This document shows, piece after piece, positions 33,128 to 42,576 of a stretch of DNA of 64,000 nucleotides. The notes beneath the pieces are model-generated. The model saw nothing but the letters and a program-made list of their open reading frames with translations, was not told the DNA's origin and did no database searches. The DNA is from Thiobacillus sp. (lineage in GTDB: Bacteria > Pseudomonadota > Gammaproteobacteria > Burkholderiales > Thiobacillaceae). The DNA lies in the NCBI GenBank assembly GCA_030679915.1, contig JAUXRY010000005.1, forward strand, positions 62,001-126,000. Direction: 5' to 3'. Position numbers and translations under genes: made by a program. Position 1 is the first letter of the stretch; every line of letters starts with the position of its first letter.

Positions 33128-34426
33128 ATGCAAGCAAATCTTGAAGTTCTCGAAGGTCTAGCCCGGCGTCTGGATATCAGCGTACCGATGGATCAGCTGG
33201 AAACCGAAGTGCAAAGCCGCCTCAAACGCCTGGCTCGTAACGTCAAGATGGATGGCTTCCGTCCTGGCAAGGCGCCGCTCGGCGCAGTCGCGCGTCAGCA
33301 TGGTCCTGGCGTGCGCCAGGAGGTGTTGGGCGAAACATTACAGGCACGTTTTGGCAGCGCCATCCAGGAAAACCAGCTCAAAATTGCGGGTTACCCGCGC
33401 TTCGAGCCCAAAGCGGGGCAAACAGATACTGCAGAAATGACTTTCAGCGCCAGTTTTGAGGTCTATCCTGAAGTCAGGATAGACGATTTGAGCGCCGGAA
33501 AAATCAGCCGATCCATCGTGGATCTGGGTGATGCAGAGGTGATGAAGACTCTGGAAGTGTTGCAGAAGCAGCGTCGTACTTTTGAAACGGTAGACAAAGC
33601 CGCAGTTGAAGGCGATCTGCTCAAGTTCGATTATCAGGGCACGGTTGATGGCGAGGCTTTTGAAGGGGGCAAGGGTGAAGACTTTGCTGCAGTCATCGGC
33701 GAAGGTCGTTTACTGAAAGATTTCGAGCAAAGCCTGACCGGCCTCAAGGCGGGTGACAACAAAGGTTTCGACCTCACCTTTCCGGCTGAGTACGCTGCCA
33801 AGGAGCTCGCTGGCAAAAAAGCGCATTTCGAAGTGCAGGTCAGGGAGGTGCAGGCGCCGGTGGTGCCGGCCGTGGACGCGGAATTTGCCAAGGCGCTGGG
33901 TGTTGAAGATGGTAATGTAGAAACGTTGAAGGCTGAAGTGAAGTCCAATCTGGAGCGTGAAGTCAAACGCCGCGTACAGACGAAGCTGAAAGAGCAGACC
34001 ATGGAATTGCTGCTGCAAAAGAGCACGCTGGACTTGCCGCAAAGCCTGGTAGCGATGGAAACCGACCGATTGCGTAGCATGACGGAGGCCGATATGCAGC
34101 AGCGTGGGGTTCAGACAATGAAGTTAAGTGCCGATATGTTTACTGGACAGGCTGAACGCCGGGTGCGTTTGGGATTGATCCTGGCTGAAATTGTGCAGAC
34201 GCACAAACTGGTGGCACAACCAGAACAGATCCGTGCCTTGATACTGGAACAGGCGCAAAGCTATGAGGAGCCCGAACAAGTGATGCAGTGGTACTACCAA
34301 AGCCCCGAGCGGATGCAGGAGATCGAGTCCCTGGCGCTGGAAGAGAATGTGGTAGCATGGGTTGCAGGTCAGGCCCAAGTGGAAGACGTGACAACCTCCT
34401 TTGAAGAACTGATGGGACGTGCCTGA
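33128..34426 (+). CDS. tig: Trigger factor
   Basis: 432 residues from ATG 33128 after AGGAAG; the frame extends upstream into the tRNA but this start matches the family. N-terminal ribosome-binding domain with [13 protein letters not shown] near 39-51 (the FRK-like ribosome-docking loop), a central FKBP-type PPIase domain ([22 protein letters not shown]) and a C-terminal chaperone domain. First gene of the tig-clpP-clpX set. Confidence 0.96.
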   Translation: MQANLEVLEGLARRLDISVPMDQLETEVQSRLKRLARNVKMDGFRPGKAPLGAVARQHGPGVRQEVLGETLQARFGSAIQENQLKIAGYPRFEPKAGQTDTAEMTFSASFEVYPEVRIDDLSAGKISRSIVDLGDAEVMKTLEVLQKQRRTFETVDKAAVEGDLLKFDYQGTVDGEAFEGGKGEDFAAVIGEGRLLKDFEQSLTGLKAGDNKGFDLTFPAEYAAKELAGKKAHFEVQVREVQAPVVPAVDAEFAKALGVEDGNVETLKAEVKSNLEREVKRRVQTKLKEQTMELLLQKSTLDLPQSLVAMETDRLRSMTEADMQQRGVQTMKLSADMFTGQAERRVRLGLILAEIVQTHKLVAQPEQIRALILEQAQSYEEPEQVMQWYYQSPERMQEIESLALEENVVAWVAGQAQVEDVTTSFEELMGRA

Positions 34427-35082
34427 TGCACATTGATTTTGAACGCGGAATTTCGAATTCCCAGCATTTTGAACCCCAAGGCTTGGGGCTGGTTCCCATG
34501 GTCGTTGAGCAAAGTGGCCGGGGCGAACGTGCTTACGACATTTACTCGCGCCTGCTCAAGGAACGAGTCATTTTTCTGGTCGGCCCGGTGAACGATTCAA
34601 CTGCCAATCTGGTGGTTGCGCAAATGTTGTTCCTTGAATCCGAAAACCCCGACAAGGACATCTTTTTCTATATCAACTCGCCCGGCGGCTCGGTTTCGGC
34701 TGGCATGGCGATTTACGACACCATGCAGTTCATCAAGCCGGACGTATCCACGCTTTGTATTGGTCAAGCGGCCAGCATGGGCGCGTTCCTGTTGACAGCA
34801 GGTGCCAAGGGCAAGCGTCATTGCCTGCCCAACTCACGCGTCATGATTCACCAACCGCTGGGTGGGTTTCAGGGGCAAGCATCGGATATCGCCATTCATG
34901 CCAAAGAGATTCTTTATTTGAAAGGGCGCCTCAATGACATGCTGGCCAAACACACTGGCCAAAGCATTGAAGTGATAGATCGCGATACCGATCGCGATAA
35001 CTTTATGAGTGCAGACGACGCGGTCAGTTATGGTTTGGTCGACAAGGTACTGACCAGCCGTATCGAAGCATCTGGCAATTAA
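34426..35082 (+). CDS. clpP: ATP-dependent Clp protease proteolytic subunit
   Basis: 218 residues, ATG overlapping the tig stop by one base. Catalytic Ser in [11 protein letters not shown], His in [12 protein letters not shown] and Asp in RDTDRDNF. N-terminal extension of about 25 residues fits the propeptide. Forms the barrel protease with ClpX. Confidence 0.97.
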   Translation: MHIDFERGISNSQHFEPQGLGLVPMVVEQSGRGERAYDIYSRLLKERVIFLVGPVNDSTANLVVAQMLFLESENPDKDIFFYINSPGGSVSAGMAIYDTMQFIKPDVSTLCIGQAASMGAFLLTAGAKGKRHCLPNSRVMIHQPLGGFQGQASDIAIHAKEILYLKGRLNDMLAKHTGQSIEVIDRDTDRDNFMSADDAVSYGLVDKVLTSRIEASGN

Positions 35083-35095
35083 GCAAGGAACCGGC

Positions 35096-36382
35096 ATGGC
35101 AGACAAAGGCTCAAGCGACAAACTACTTTATTGCTCCTTTTGCGGCAAAAGCCAGCATGAGGTGCGCAAGCTGATTGCTGGGCCATCAGTGTTTATCTGT
35201 GATGAATGCGTGGAGTTGTGCAACGACATTATCCGCGAGGAAATCCAGCAGGCTGACAACCAGAAGGGCTCGAGCACGGATTTGCCAACGCCGCATGAAA
35301 TCAGCGGCAAACTTGATCAATACGTGATCGGTCAGGCCCAGGCAAAAAAATCGTTGGCAGTTGCGGTATACAACCACTACAAACGTCTGCGGAATAACAC
35401 GGGTAGCGGCACCGCAGGTGCCAATGAGGTCGAGTTGGCGAAGAGCAACATATTGCTGATCGGACCAACCGGCTCGGGAAAAACACTGCTGGCACAAACG
35501 CTCGCACGACTGTTGAACGTACCTTTTGTGATTGCTGACGCCACCACCCTGACTGAAGCCGGTTACGTGGGTGAAGACGTCGAAAACATCATCCAGAAAC
35601 TGCTGCAGAAATGCGATTACGATGTGGACAAGGCCAAGCAGGGTATTGTTTACATTGACGAAATCGACAAGATTTCGCGCAAGGCTGACAACCCCTCGAT
35701 TACTCGCGATGTGTCGGGCGAAGGCGTGCAGCAGGCCCTGCTAAAGTTGATTGAAGGCACCACGGCCTCGGTGCCGCCGCAAGGTGGACGCAAGCACCCG
35801 AATCAGGAGTTTGTCCAGGTCGATACCAGCAACATCCTGTTCATCTGTGGTGGCGCGTTCAGCGGGCTGGAAAAAGTCATTCGCGGGCGTACCGAAAAAG
35901 GCGGCATTGGTTTCGGTGCGCAGGTCAAGAATGTTGACGATACCAAGCGTGATGTCGAACTGCTGCATCAAGTGGAACCCGAGGATTTGATCAAATATGG
36001 TTTGATTCCGGAATTCGTCGGTCGTTTGCCGGTTGTGGCAACACTGGACGAACTCGACGAGACCGCTTTGCTGCAGATACTGACCGAACCGAAAAATGCG
36101 CTAACCAAACAGTTTGCAAAACTGTTCAAAATGGAAGGTGTCGATCTTGAATTCCGCGAAGATGCGCTCGCTGCTATCGCCAAGCGGGCACTGGCACGCC
36201 GTACCGGTGCGCGCGGTCTGCGTTCAATCATCGAGCACTCTCTGCTGGATACCATGTACGACCTGCCGTCCCTGAAAGGCGTCAGTAAAGTGGTGGTAGA
36301 CAGCAACCTGATAAACGGCGAAGGCAAACCCCTGCTGATTTATTCCGAGCAAGGAGAAGAGCCGCTGGCTGCCGGCGCTTGA
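35096..36382 (+). CDS. clpX: ATP-dependent Clp protease ATPase subunit ClpX
   Basis: 428 residues. N-terminal zinc-binding domain with [17 protein letters not shown] and CDECVELC, Walker [13 protein letters not shown], Walker [11 protein letters not shown], pore loop GYVGEDVE, sensor region [12 protein letters not shown]. Unfolds substrates and feeds them to ClpP. 13 nt after clpP. Confidence 0.97.
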   Translation: MADKGSSDKLLYCSFCGKSQHEVRKLIAGPSVFICDECVELCNDIIREEIQQADNQKGSSTDLPTPHEISGKLDQYVIGQAQAKKSLAVAVYNHYKRLRNNTGSGTAGANEVELAKSNILLIGPTGSGKTLLAQTLARLLNVPFVIADATTLTEAGYVGEDVENIIQKLLQKCDYDVDKAKQGIVYIDEIDKISRKADNPSITRDVSGEGVQQALLKLIEGTTASVPPQGGRKHPNQEFVQVDTSNILFICGGAFSGLEKVIRGRTEKGGIGFGAQVKNVDDTKRDVELLHQVEPEDLIKYGLIPEFVGRLPVVATLDELDETALLQILTEPKNALTKQFAKLFKMEGVDLEFREDALAAIAKRALARRTGARGLRSIIEHSLLDTMYDLPSLKGVSKVVVDSNLINGEGKPLLIYSEQGEEPLAAGA

Positions 36383-36387
36383 CCCCC

Positions 36388-36415
36388 GAAGGCTGATGGG
36401 GAACTGTCAGCCTTC
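36388..36415 (+). terminator. Hairpin after clpX
   Basis: GAAGGCTGA (36388-36396) pairs with TCAGCCTTC (36407-36415), nine perfect base pairs with a 10-nt loop, followed by TTGAATTTCT. A weak terminator or a stabilising 3' structure; its end touches the lon heat-shock promoter. Confidence 0.45.
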
Positions 36416-36442
36416 TTGAATTTCTAACTATGCCCCCCAATT
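36415..36442 (+). promoter_or_regulatory. Sigma-32-type heat-shock promoter for lon
   Basis: CTTGAAT at 36415-36421 (consensus CTTGAAA) and CCCCAATT at 36435-36442 (consensus CCCCATnT) with a 13-nt spacer, ending 56 nt before the lon start. lon belongs to the RpoH regulon in other proteobacteria, which supports the reading. Confidence 0.6.
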
Positions 36443-36498
36443 AAGGTTGTGCGTGGTTGAATGCCGCGCATCTTTTCCTTAACCCTGACTAGGAAATC

Positions 36499-38916
36499 AT
36501 GATGAGCGACAACGTATCCAAAGAACAGATTGATCTGCCGCTGTTGCCGCTTAGGGATGTGGTGGTGTTTCCACACATGGTCATCCCGCTGTTTGTCGGC
36601 CGCCCGAAATCGATCAAAGCGCTGGAAACCTCAATGGAATCCGGCAAGAGCATTCTGTTGGTAGCCCAGAAAACGGCCGCGCAGGATGATCCTACCCCGG
36701 AAGACCTTTACGATACCGGTAGCGTAGCCACCGTGTTGCAAATGCTGAAATTGCCCGATGGCACCGTCAAGGTGCTTGTTGAAGGCAATCAGCGAGCACG
36801 TGTGATTGATGTAACCGACACCGGCACCCATCTCACTGCACGCGCTGAAATCCTGCCTGCTGAGGGTGAGGAACTGGTTGAAGTCGAGGCGATGCGTCGC
36901 GCTTTGCTGACGCAATTCGACCAATACGTCAAGCTGAACAAGAAAATTCCGCCAGAAATCCTGACCTCACTGTCAGGCATTGATGAAGGCGGTCGTCTGG
37001 CCGATACCATCGTTGCCCATCTGCCGCTGAAGCTGGAACAGAAGCAGGAAGTGCTGGAGATGATAGGCGTCAACAAGCGCCTGGAGCACCTGCTCGGTTT
37101 GCTGGAAGGTGAGTTGGATATCCTGCAGGTCGAAAAGCGCATCCGTGGTCGCGTCAAGCGTCAGATGGAGAAAAGCCAGCGCGAGTACTACCTGAACGAA
37201 CAGGTCAAAGCGATCCAAAAAGAGTTGGGCGACATCGAAGAAGGCGCCGAGCTTGAGGATCTGGAGAAGCGCGTCAAGCAGGCCAGCATGTCCAAGGAAG
37301 CCGAAGCCAAGGCGATGGGCGAGTTGAAGAAGCTGAAGATGATGTCGCCGATGTCGGCCGAAGCCACCGTGATTCGCAGCTACATTGAAGCGATGGTCGG
37401 CTTGCCGTGGAAAAAGAAAACCAAGATCAGCAAGGATCTGGCCAAAGCTGAAAAGATTCTGGATCAGGACCACTATGGCCTCGACAAGGTCAAGGAGCGC
37501 ATCCTGGAGTACCTCGCAGTGCAACAGCGGGTCGACAAGGTGAAGGCGCCGATTCTTTGCCTGGTTGGGCCTCCGGGTGTAGGTAAGACCTCACTGGGTC
37601 AGTCCATCGCGCGTGCGACGAATCGCAAATTCGTCCGCATGGCGTTGGGTGGTGTACGCGACGAATCTGAGATCCGCGGCCATCGTCGCACCTACATAGG
37701 TTCGATGCCTGGGAAAATCCTGCAAAGCCTGACAAAGGTCGGCGTGAGGAATCCTCTGTTTCTGCTCGATGAAGTCGACAAAATGGGACAGGATTTTCGT
37801 GGCGATCCATCGTCAGCTCTATTGGAAGTGCTCGACCCTGAACAGAACCATACTTTCCAGGATCATTACATCGAGGTCGAATACGACTTGTCTGATGTGA
37901 TGTTTGTCGCGACTGCCAACTCACTCAATCTGCCAGCACCTTTGCTGGACAGGATGGAAGTGATTCGTTTGTCGGGTTATACCGAAGATGAAAAAATCAA
38001 TATCGCCGAGCGTTATTTGGTGGAGAAGCAACTCAAGGTGAACGGTATCAAGGAGAGTGAGCTCGCTATTGCCGAGTCGGCCATCCGTGACATCGTGCGT
38101 TACTACACGCGTGAGGCAGGGGTGCGCAGTCTCGAGCGAGAAATTTCAAAAATTTGTCGCAAGGCGGTTAAAGCCCTGTTGTTGAAAAAAAGCAGCAGAA
38201 AAATTACAGTCACCTCGCGTAATCTGGAAAAGTATCTCGGCGTGCAGCGGTTCAGTTTTGGCATCGCGGAAAAGAACAATCAGGTCGGTCAGGTTACCGG
38301 TTTGGCGTGGACCGAAGTGGGCGGGGAGTTGCTGACCATTGAGGCGGTATCTTTGCCTGGACGTGGCAAGATGACGACCACGGGCAAGTTGGGCGAGGTC
38401 ATGCAGGAATCGATCCAGGCCGCACTTTCTGTTGTCCGTTCACGGGCGCGCAAGCTCGGAATTCGCGAAGACTTTTACCAGAAACGCGATATCCATATTC
38501 ACCTGCCTGAAGGCGCAACACCAAAAGACGGACCCTCTGCGGGCGTTGCAATTTGCACTTCGATGGTGTCGATTCTGACGAATATTCCCGTGCGGGCAGA
38601 TGTCGCAATGACCGGAGAAATCACTTTGCGCGGAGAAGTTTTGCCGATCGGTGGCCTCAAGGAAAAACTATTAGCCGCACATCGCGGTGGAATTAAAACA
38701 GTTTTGATTCCACAAGAAAATGTTAAGGATCTGACTGAAATTCCGGACAACATTAAAAACAGGCTCGATATTCATCCTGTCAAATGGATTGACCAAGTTC
38801 TTGAATTGGCACTGGAACATGTTCCTGAGCCTTTACCGGAAGAACCTGAATCCGAGACCCCTGCAATCGCTGTGTCAGATGAAGATGAGACTACAGCAGC
38901 GGCGCTAAAACACTGA
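36499..38916 (+). CDS. lon: ATP-dependent protease Lon
   Basis: 805 residues. N-terminal substrate-binding LON domain ([20 protein letters not shown]), coiled-coil middle, AAA+ module with Walker [10 protein letters not shown] and Walker [11 protein letters not shown], and a C-terminal Ser-Lys protease domain with [14 protein letters not shown] and a later Lys in [14 protein letters not shown]. Two adjacent ATGs (36499, 36502) follow AGGA; the second has the better spacing. Degrades misfolded and regulatory proteins. Confidence 0.97.
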   Translation: MMSDNVSKEQIDLPLLPLRDVVVFPHMVIPLFVGRPKSIKALETSMESGKSILLVAQKTAAQDDPTPEDLYDTGSVATVLQMLKLPDGTVKVLVEGNQRARVIDVTDTGTHLTARAEILPAEGEELVEVEAMRRALLTQFDQYVKLNKKIPPEILTSLSGIDEGGRLADTIVAHLPLKLEQKQEVLEMIGVNKRLEHLLGLLEGELDILQVEKRIRGRVKRQMEKSQREYYLNEQVKAIQKELGDIEEGAELEDLEKRVKQASMSKEAEAKAMGELKKLKMMSPMSAEATVIRSYIEAMVGLPWKKKTKISKDLAKAEKILDQDHYGLDKVKERILEYLAVQQRVDKVKAPILCLVGPPGVGKTSLGQSIARATNRKFVRMALGGVRDESEIRGHRRTYIGSMPGKILQSLTKVGVRNPLFLLDEVDKMGQDFRGDPSSALLEVLDPEQNHTFQDHYIEVEYDLSDVMFVATANSLNLPAPLLDRMEVIRLSGYTEDEKINIAERYLVEKQLKVNGIKESELAIAESAIRDIVRYYTREAGVRSLEREISKICRKAVKALLLKKSSRKITVTSRNLEKYLGVQRFSFGIAEKNNQVGQVTGLAWTEVGGELLTIEAVSLPGRGKMTTTGKLGEVMQESIQAALSVVRSRARKLGIREDFYQKRDIHIHLPEGATPKDGPSAGVAICTSMVSILTNIPVRADVAMTGEITLRGEVLPIGGLKEKLLAAHRGGIKTVLIPQENVKDLTEIPDNIKNRLDIHPVKWIDQVLELALEHVPEPLPEEPESETPAIAVSDEDETTAAALKH

Positions 38917-38938
38917 GGTTTGTCAGCCAATACGCTCG

Positions 38939-38966
38939 AATCCCGCGCCAGTCGCGGGATTTTTTT
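38939..38966 (+). terminator. Rho-independent terminator of lon
   Basis: TCCCGCG (38941-38947) and CGCGGGA (38953-38959) with a 5-nt loop, followed by seven T. A textbook intrinsic terminator. Confidence 0.85.
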
Positions 38967-38987
38967 GTCAATAGCCCGCAAAACCGC

Positions 38988-39017
38988 TTGACACAAGGTT
39001 TTGCGGATTGCTATAAA
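38988..39017 (+). promoter_or_regulatory. Strong sigma-70 promoter of the HU gene
   Basis: Perfect TTGACA (38988-38993), 18-nt spacer, TATAAA (39012-39017). It lies 47 nt before the HU start codon, as expected for an abundant nucleoid protein. Confidence 0.8.
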
Positions 39018-39064
39018 AGCGCCCACAGGGTTTTCCTGTGCCACTTGAGTGAAGGGGACAACAC

Positions 39065-39337
39065 GTGAACAAATCCGAACTGATTGATGCCATCGCCGAC
39101 TCGGCTGATGTTTCTAAAGCAGCAGCCGGTCGCGCGCTGGACGCGACAGTTGAAGCCGTGAAAAAAGCTCTGAAGAAGGGTGACATGGTAACGCTAGTAG
39201 GTTTCGGCAGCTTTTATGTGGGTAAGCGCGCAGCTCGTACTGGCCGCAATCCGCGAACTGGCGCAACCATCAAGATCAAAGCAGCGAAGGTTCCGAAGTT
39301 CCGCGCTGGCAAGGGCCTGAAGGATGCAGTTAATTAA
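39065..39337 (+). CDS. hupB: DNA-binding protein HU-beta
   Basis: 90 residues, GTG start after [33 protein letters not shown] at the N-terminus, the core [25 protein letters not shown] with the DNA-intercalating Pro in NPRTG, and [17 protein letters not shown] at the end. Histone-like; lon followed by hupB is a common order. Confidence 0.96.
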   Translation: MNKSELIDAIADSADVSKAAAGRALDATVEAVKKALKKGDMVTLVGFGSFYVGKRAARTGRNPRTGATIKIKAAKVPKFRAGKGLKDAVN

Positions 39338-39356
39338 TAAAAAATGCATTTAGCGT

Positions 39357-39386
39357 TTGGCAAGATCGGTGAAAAGGTTGTAGAAT
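39357..39386 (+). promoter_or_regulatory. Promoter of the tRNA-Val/tRNA-Asp pair
   Basis: TTGGCA (39357-39362), 18-nt spacer, TAGAAT (39381-39386); predicted start about 7 nt before the tRNA-Val gene. Confidence 0.6.
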
Positions 39387-39399
39387 CTCGGTCTTCGTC

Positions 39400-39475
39400 G
39401 GGTGCTTAGCTCAGCTGGTAGAGCGTCGCCCTTACACGGCGAATGTCGGGGGTTCGAGCCCCTCAGCACCCACCA
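39400..39475 (+). tRNA. tRNA-Val (UAC)
   Basis: 76 nt with encoded CCA. Acceptor GGGTGCT / AGCACCC, anticodon loop CTTACAC giving UAC, T-loop GGTTCGAGCC. Anticodon stem CGCC/GGCG is fully paired. Confidence 0.97.
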
Positions 39476-39526
39476 GTAGGGAAACTCAGTAGTAAATAAA
39501 AAGCCGCACGTTTTTTGTGCCGCAAG

Positions 39527-39603
39527 GGAGTGGTAGTTCAGTTGGTTAGAATACCGGCCTGTCACGCCGGGGGTCGCGGGTTCGAGTCCCGTCCACTCCG
39601 CCA
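39527..39603 (+). tRNA. tRNA-Asp (GUC)
   Basis: 77 nt with encoded CCA. Acceptor GGAGTGG / CCACTCC, anticodon loop CTGTCAC giving GUC, T-loop GGTTCGAGTCC. 51 nt downstream of tRNA-Val, probably the same transcript. Confidence 0.97.
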
Positions 39604-39610
39604 ACACTTA

Positions 39611-39637
39611 AAAGGCGAACGCAAGTTCGCCTTTTTT
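39611..39637 (+). terminator. Terminator after tRNA-Asp
   Basis: AAAGGCGAAC (39611-39620) and GTTCGCCTTT (39625-39634) pair around GCAA, ending in six T. Confidence 0.8.
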
Positions 39638-39757
39638 CATTTCTGCGTTTGTTGATACTGCAATAAAATAAAACGCATTAATTAATCTCACTTGGTGAGA
39701 CGTGAAGCGCAAAGTGCGCGAAAATTCACGATAACGTTTTTTCTGGAGTGGACGATC

Positions 39758-41653
39758 GTGCTTGAAGCTATTCGTAGGCATGCAAAAGGCTGGTTGGCCA
39801 AAGCGATCCTGGGTTTGATCATCGTGACCTTTGCCCTGTTCGGTGTTGATTCCTACATGAAGGACGACGGCAGTGGCGGTATGGTGGCCCAAGTCGGCGA
39901 TGTGGGGATTTCAAGTCAAGAGCTGGCACAAGAAGTCCAGGCCCAGACTGACCGCATGCGTGAGTCATTGGGACCTGCCTTCGACCCGGCGGTTTCCGAA
40001 ACGGCAGACTTCCGCAAACAGGTGCTCGATAGCTTGATCGAACGCAAAGCCTTGTTACAGGAAGCGCAAAAGCTGAAGTTTCTGGCACCTGATGCCTATC
40101 TGGCATCCATACTGGGACAAATCCCGGCATTTCAACAGGACGGTGCGTTTTCGCAACAACGCTATGAAGCGGTGCTGCGTCAAAACAACCGGACGCCGGT
40201 CCAGTTTGAAAATGAACTGCGACAAGCTTTCATGCTTGAGGCGATTACCAGCCCGGTATCGCTTGCGGCATTTCCGTCAAATACCTCGATGAAACAGATT
40301 GCGGGATTGGTCGCGCAGCAGCGAGAGATTTCCTGGGTGGATCTGCCTACGGCATCCGTGGCGTCACAAATCAAGGTCACGCCTACAGACATCGAGCGTT
40401 ATTACGCAGCCAACAAAGCCGAGTTCACCGAACCTGAACAAATTCGGACTGAATATCTCGTGCTCGACAAGGGCGCAATCGCAGCGGATTTGACTGTAAG
40501 CGAGCAGGCTGTTGCGGATTATTATGCTTCGAATGCAGCCCAGTTTGGTCAACCCGAACAACGGAGTGCCAGCCACATTTTGATTGCTTTCGATGCCAAT
40601 GCGGATGCGGCTGTACGTGCCAAAGCCAAGGCAAAGGCCACAGAAGTGTTTCAAACGCTGAAAAAGACGCCAGATCGTTTTGTTGAGCTGGCACGTACGC
40701 TTTCGCAGGACCCTGGGTCCGCAGCGCAGGATGGCAGCTTGGGAAGCTTTGGGCGCGGCATGATGGTCAAGCCTTTCGAGGATGCCGTGTTCAGCATGAA
40801 ACCCAGCGAAATTCGTGGGCCGGTTGAAAGTGACTTCGGTTATCACATCATTCGTCTGGACAGTATCCAGCCAGGAAAAACCGCACCGCTTGCGGAAGTA
40901 CGTTCTGCGGTGGCTGCTGAGTTACGTAAGCAGCAGGCTCAGAAGGCTTTTGCCGGTTTGGCCGACAACTTCAGTAACCTGGTTTATGAGAGCGCATCCT
41001 CGTTGCAGCCTGCAGCAACCGCAATCAAGCTGACCATTCAGCAAGGTGGCTGGATGTCCCTGAAAACAGCCCAACCTCCGTTGGCCCATCCTGGTTTGCT
41101 TGCGGCTTTGTTTAATTCGGACTCGATCAAGTCCAAGCAAAATACCGAGGCATTTGAGGTCAAGCCAGGTGTGCTGGTCGCGGCGCGAGTGGTTGAGCAT
41201 CGCCCGGCCCGACTGCTGCCGCTTGTCGATGTTTCTCCTGCGATTGAATCCCGTCTCCTGGTTGAGCAGCGCACGCGTTTGCTGACTCAACTCGGACAAA
41301 CTACGATTCAGGCATTGGTAAAAGGAGAAGAAAAAAACTTAGACTGGTCTGCATTCCAGGTGGTGAGTCGTCAGCCTTCCGTTGTCTTCGATGCGGCTGG
41401 CGCTAAAGCGGTGTTTCGGGTCAGGACTGACAAGCTGCCAGCTTATGCCGGCTTTGTGCATCCAAATGGTTCGTATCGTATCGTGCGGGTTACGCGTGTC
41501 GTAGAAGCGCCTGCACAGGATCCGATGCTGTTGTCATCAATTGGATCCGGGGTGACGCAGGCGTTGCAACGTGCGGACCTGCAGGCGATGACTGATCTGA
41601 TTATGGCGGGCCAGAAAGTGACCATCAAACCCAATGCGATTGAAGGGCGATAA
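39758..41653 (+). CDS. ppiD: Peptidyl-prolyl isomerase / periplasmic chaperone PpiD
   Basis: 631 residues from the GTG at 39758, which has GGAG 9 nt upstream and gives the normal PpiD start LEAIRRHAKGWLAKAILGLIIVTFALFG (a single N-terminal membrane anchor). The periplasmic part has SurA-like helical arms and one parvulin domain (ASHILIAFDANAD ... DPGSAAQDGSLGSFGRGMMVKPFEDAVF ... YHIIRLD) near residues 265-370. Assists folding of newly exported proteins at the Sec translocon. Placement after hupB and tRNAs matches other proteobacteria. Confidence 0.93.
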   Translation: MLEAIRRHAKGWLAKAILGLIIVTFALFGVDSYMKDDGSGGMVAQVGDVGISSQELAQEVQAQTDRMRESLGPAFDPAVSETADFRKQVLDSLIERKALLQEAQKLKFLAPDAYLASILGQIPAFQQDGAFSQQRYEAVLRQNNRTPVQFENELRQAFMLEAITSPVSLAAFPSNTSMKQIAGLVAQQREISWVDLPTASVASQIKVTPTDIERYYAANKAEFTEPEQIRTEYLVLDKGAIAADLTVSEQAVADYYASNAAQFGQPEQRSASHILIAFDANADAAVRAKAKAKATEVFQTLKKTPDRFVELARTLSQDPGSAAQDGSLGSFGRGMMVKPFEDAVFSMKPSEIRGPVESDFGYHIIRLDSIQPGKTAPLAEVRSAVAAELRKQQAQKAFAGLADNFSNLVYESASSLQPAATAIKLTIQQGGWMSLKTAQPPLAHPGLLAALFNSDSIKSKQNTEAFEVKPGVLVAARVVEHRPARLLPLVDVSPAIESRLLVEQRTRLLTQLGQTTIQALVKGEEKNLDWSAFQVVSRQPSVVFDAAGAKAVFRVRTDKLPAYAGFVHPNGSYRIVRVTRVVEAPAQDPMLLSSIGSGVTQALQRADLQAMTDLIMAGQKVTIKPNAIEGR

Positions 41654-41670
41654 CGGATCGGCTGAATCAA

Positions 41671-41699
41671 AAAACGCGCCTTCGAGGCGCGTTTTTTTT
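41671..41699. terminator. Bidirectional terminator between ppiD and fabI
   Basis: AAAACGCGCC (41671-41680) and GGCGCGTTTT (41686-41695) with a 5-nt loop; eight T follow on the plus strand and a run of A precedes, so both convergent genes can use it. Confidence 0.85.
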
Positions 41700-41719
41700 G
41701 GGTTTGGCGAAGGATGCGA

Positions 41720-42502
41720 TCAGTCTACGCCACCGGCAGTGGTGTTGAATCCTGCGTCGACGTAAGTGATTTCTCCGGTGATACCGGAAGCCAGATCACT
41801 CAACAGGAAGGCGGCGGCATTGCCCACTTCATCGATCGTGACGTTGCGACGGAGTGGTGCGTTTCTGGCGACGAGGTCGAGCTTCTCGCTGAATTTTGCG
41901 ATCCCGCTGGCGGCCAGCGTCTTGATCGGACCAGCCGACACCGCGTTAACGCGGATACCCTTGGGACCCAGGCTTTGCGCCATGTAATACACGTTGGATT
42001 CGAGACTGGCCTTGGCCAGGCCCATCACGTTGTAATTGGGAACTGAGCGTATAGAGCCGAGATAGGACAGCGTCAGCAAGGCGGCTTTGCGGCCTGACAT
42101 CATTGGCAGGGCGGCTTTGGCCAGCGCTGCAAAGCTGTAGGCGCTGATGTCATGCGCAACTCTGAAGTTTTCGCGGGTGACACAATCAAGGTAGTCACCC
42201 GAAAGCGCTTCTCTTGGTGCAAATGCTACGGAATGAACCAGCCCATCCAAACCATCCCAGTGTTGTCCAAGTCCGACAAACAAAGCATCGATTTCCTCAT
42301 CGCTGCCAACGTCACAAGGGAATACCAATTCGGAGTCAAATTCCTTGGCGAACTCGGTGACGCGGTCCTTGATACGCTCGCCCTGATAAGTGAAGGCCAG
42401 TTCGGCGCCTTCGCGCTTGCAGGCCTTGGCAATGCCATATGCGATGGAACGATTGGAAATCACGCCGGTGATCAGTAAACGCTTGCCTGCAAGAAATCCC
42501 AT
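41720..42502 (-). CDS. fabI: Enoyl-[acyl-carrier-protein] reductase FabI
   Basis: 260 residues. [22 protein letters not shown] is the FabI-specific NAD site; the catalytic Tyr and Lys are in [14 protein letters not shown] (Y-x6-K), and [13 protein letters not shown] follows. Last reductive step of each fatty-acid elongation cycle; the triclosan target in related enzymes. Confidence 0.96.
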   Translation of the reverse strand: MGFLAGKRLLITGVISNRSIAYGIAKACKREGAELAFTYQGERIKDRVTEFAKEFDSELVFPCDVGSDEEIDALFVGLGQHWDGLDGLVHSVAFAPREALSGDYLDCVTRENFRVAHDISAYSFAALAKAALPMMSGRKAALLTLSYLGSIRSVPNYNVMGLAKASLESNVYYMAQSLGPKGIRVNAVSAGPIKTLAASGIAKFSEKLDLVARNAPLRRNVTIDEVGNAAAFLLSDLASGITGEITYVDAGFNTTAGGVD

Positions 42503-42576
42503 GATGGTCTCGAAGAGTTGAGTAGCCAGTGATTATAACGGCTGACGTTGGCGCTGTGCTTGGGTACACTGGCGGG

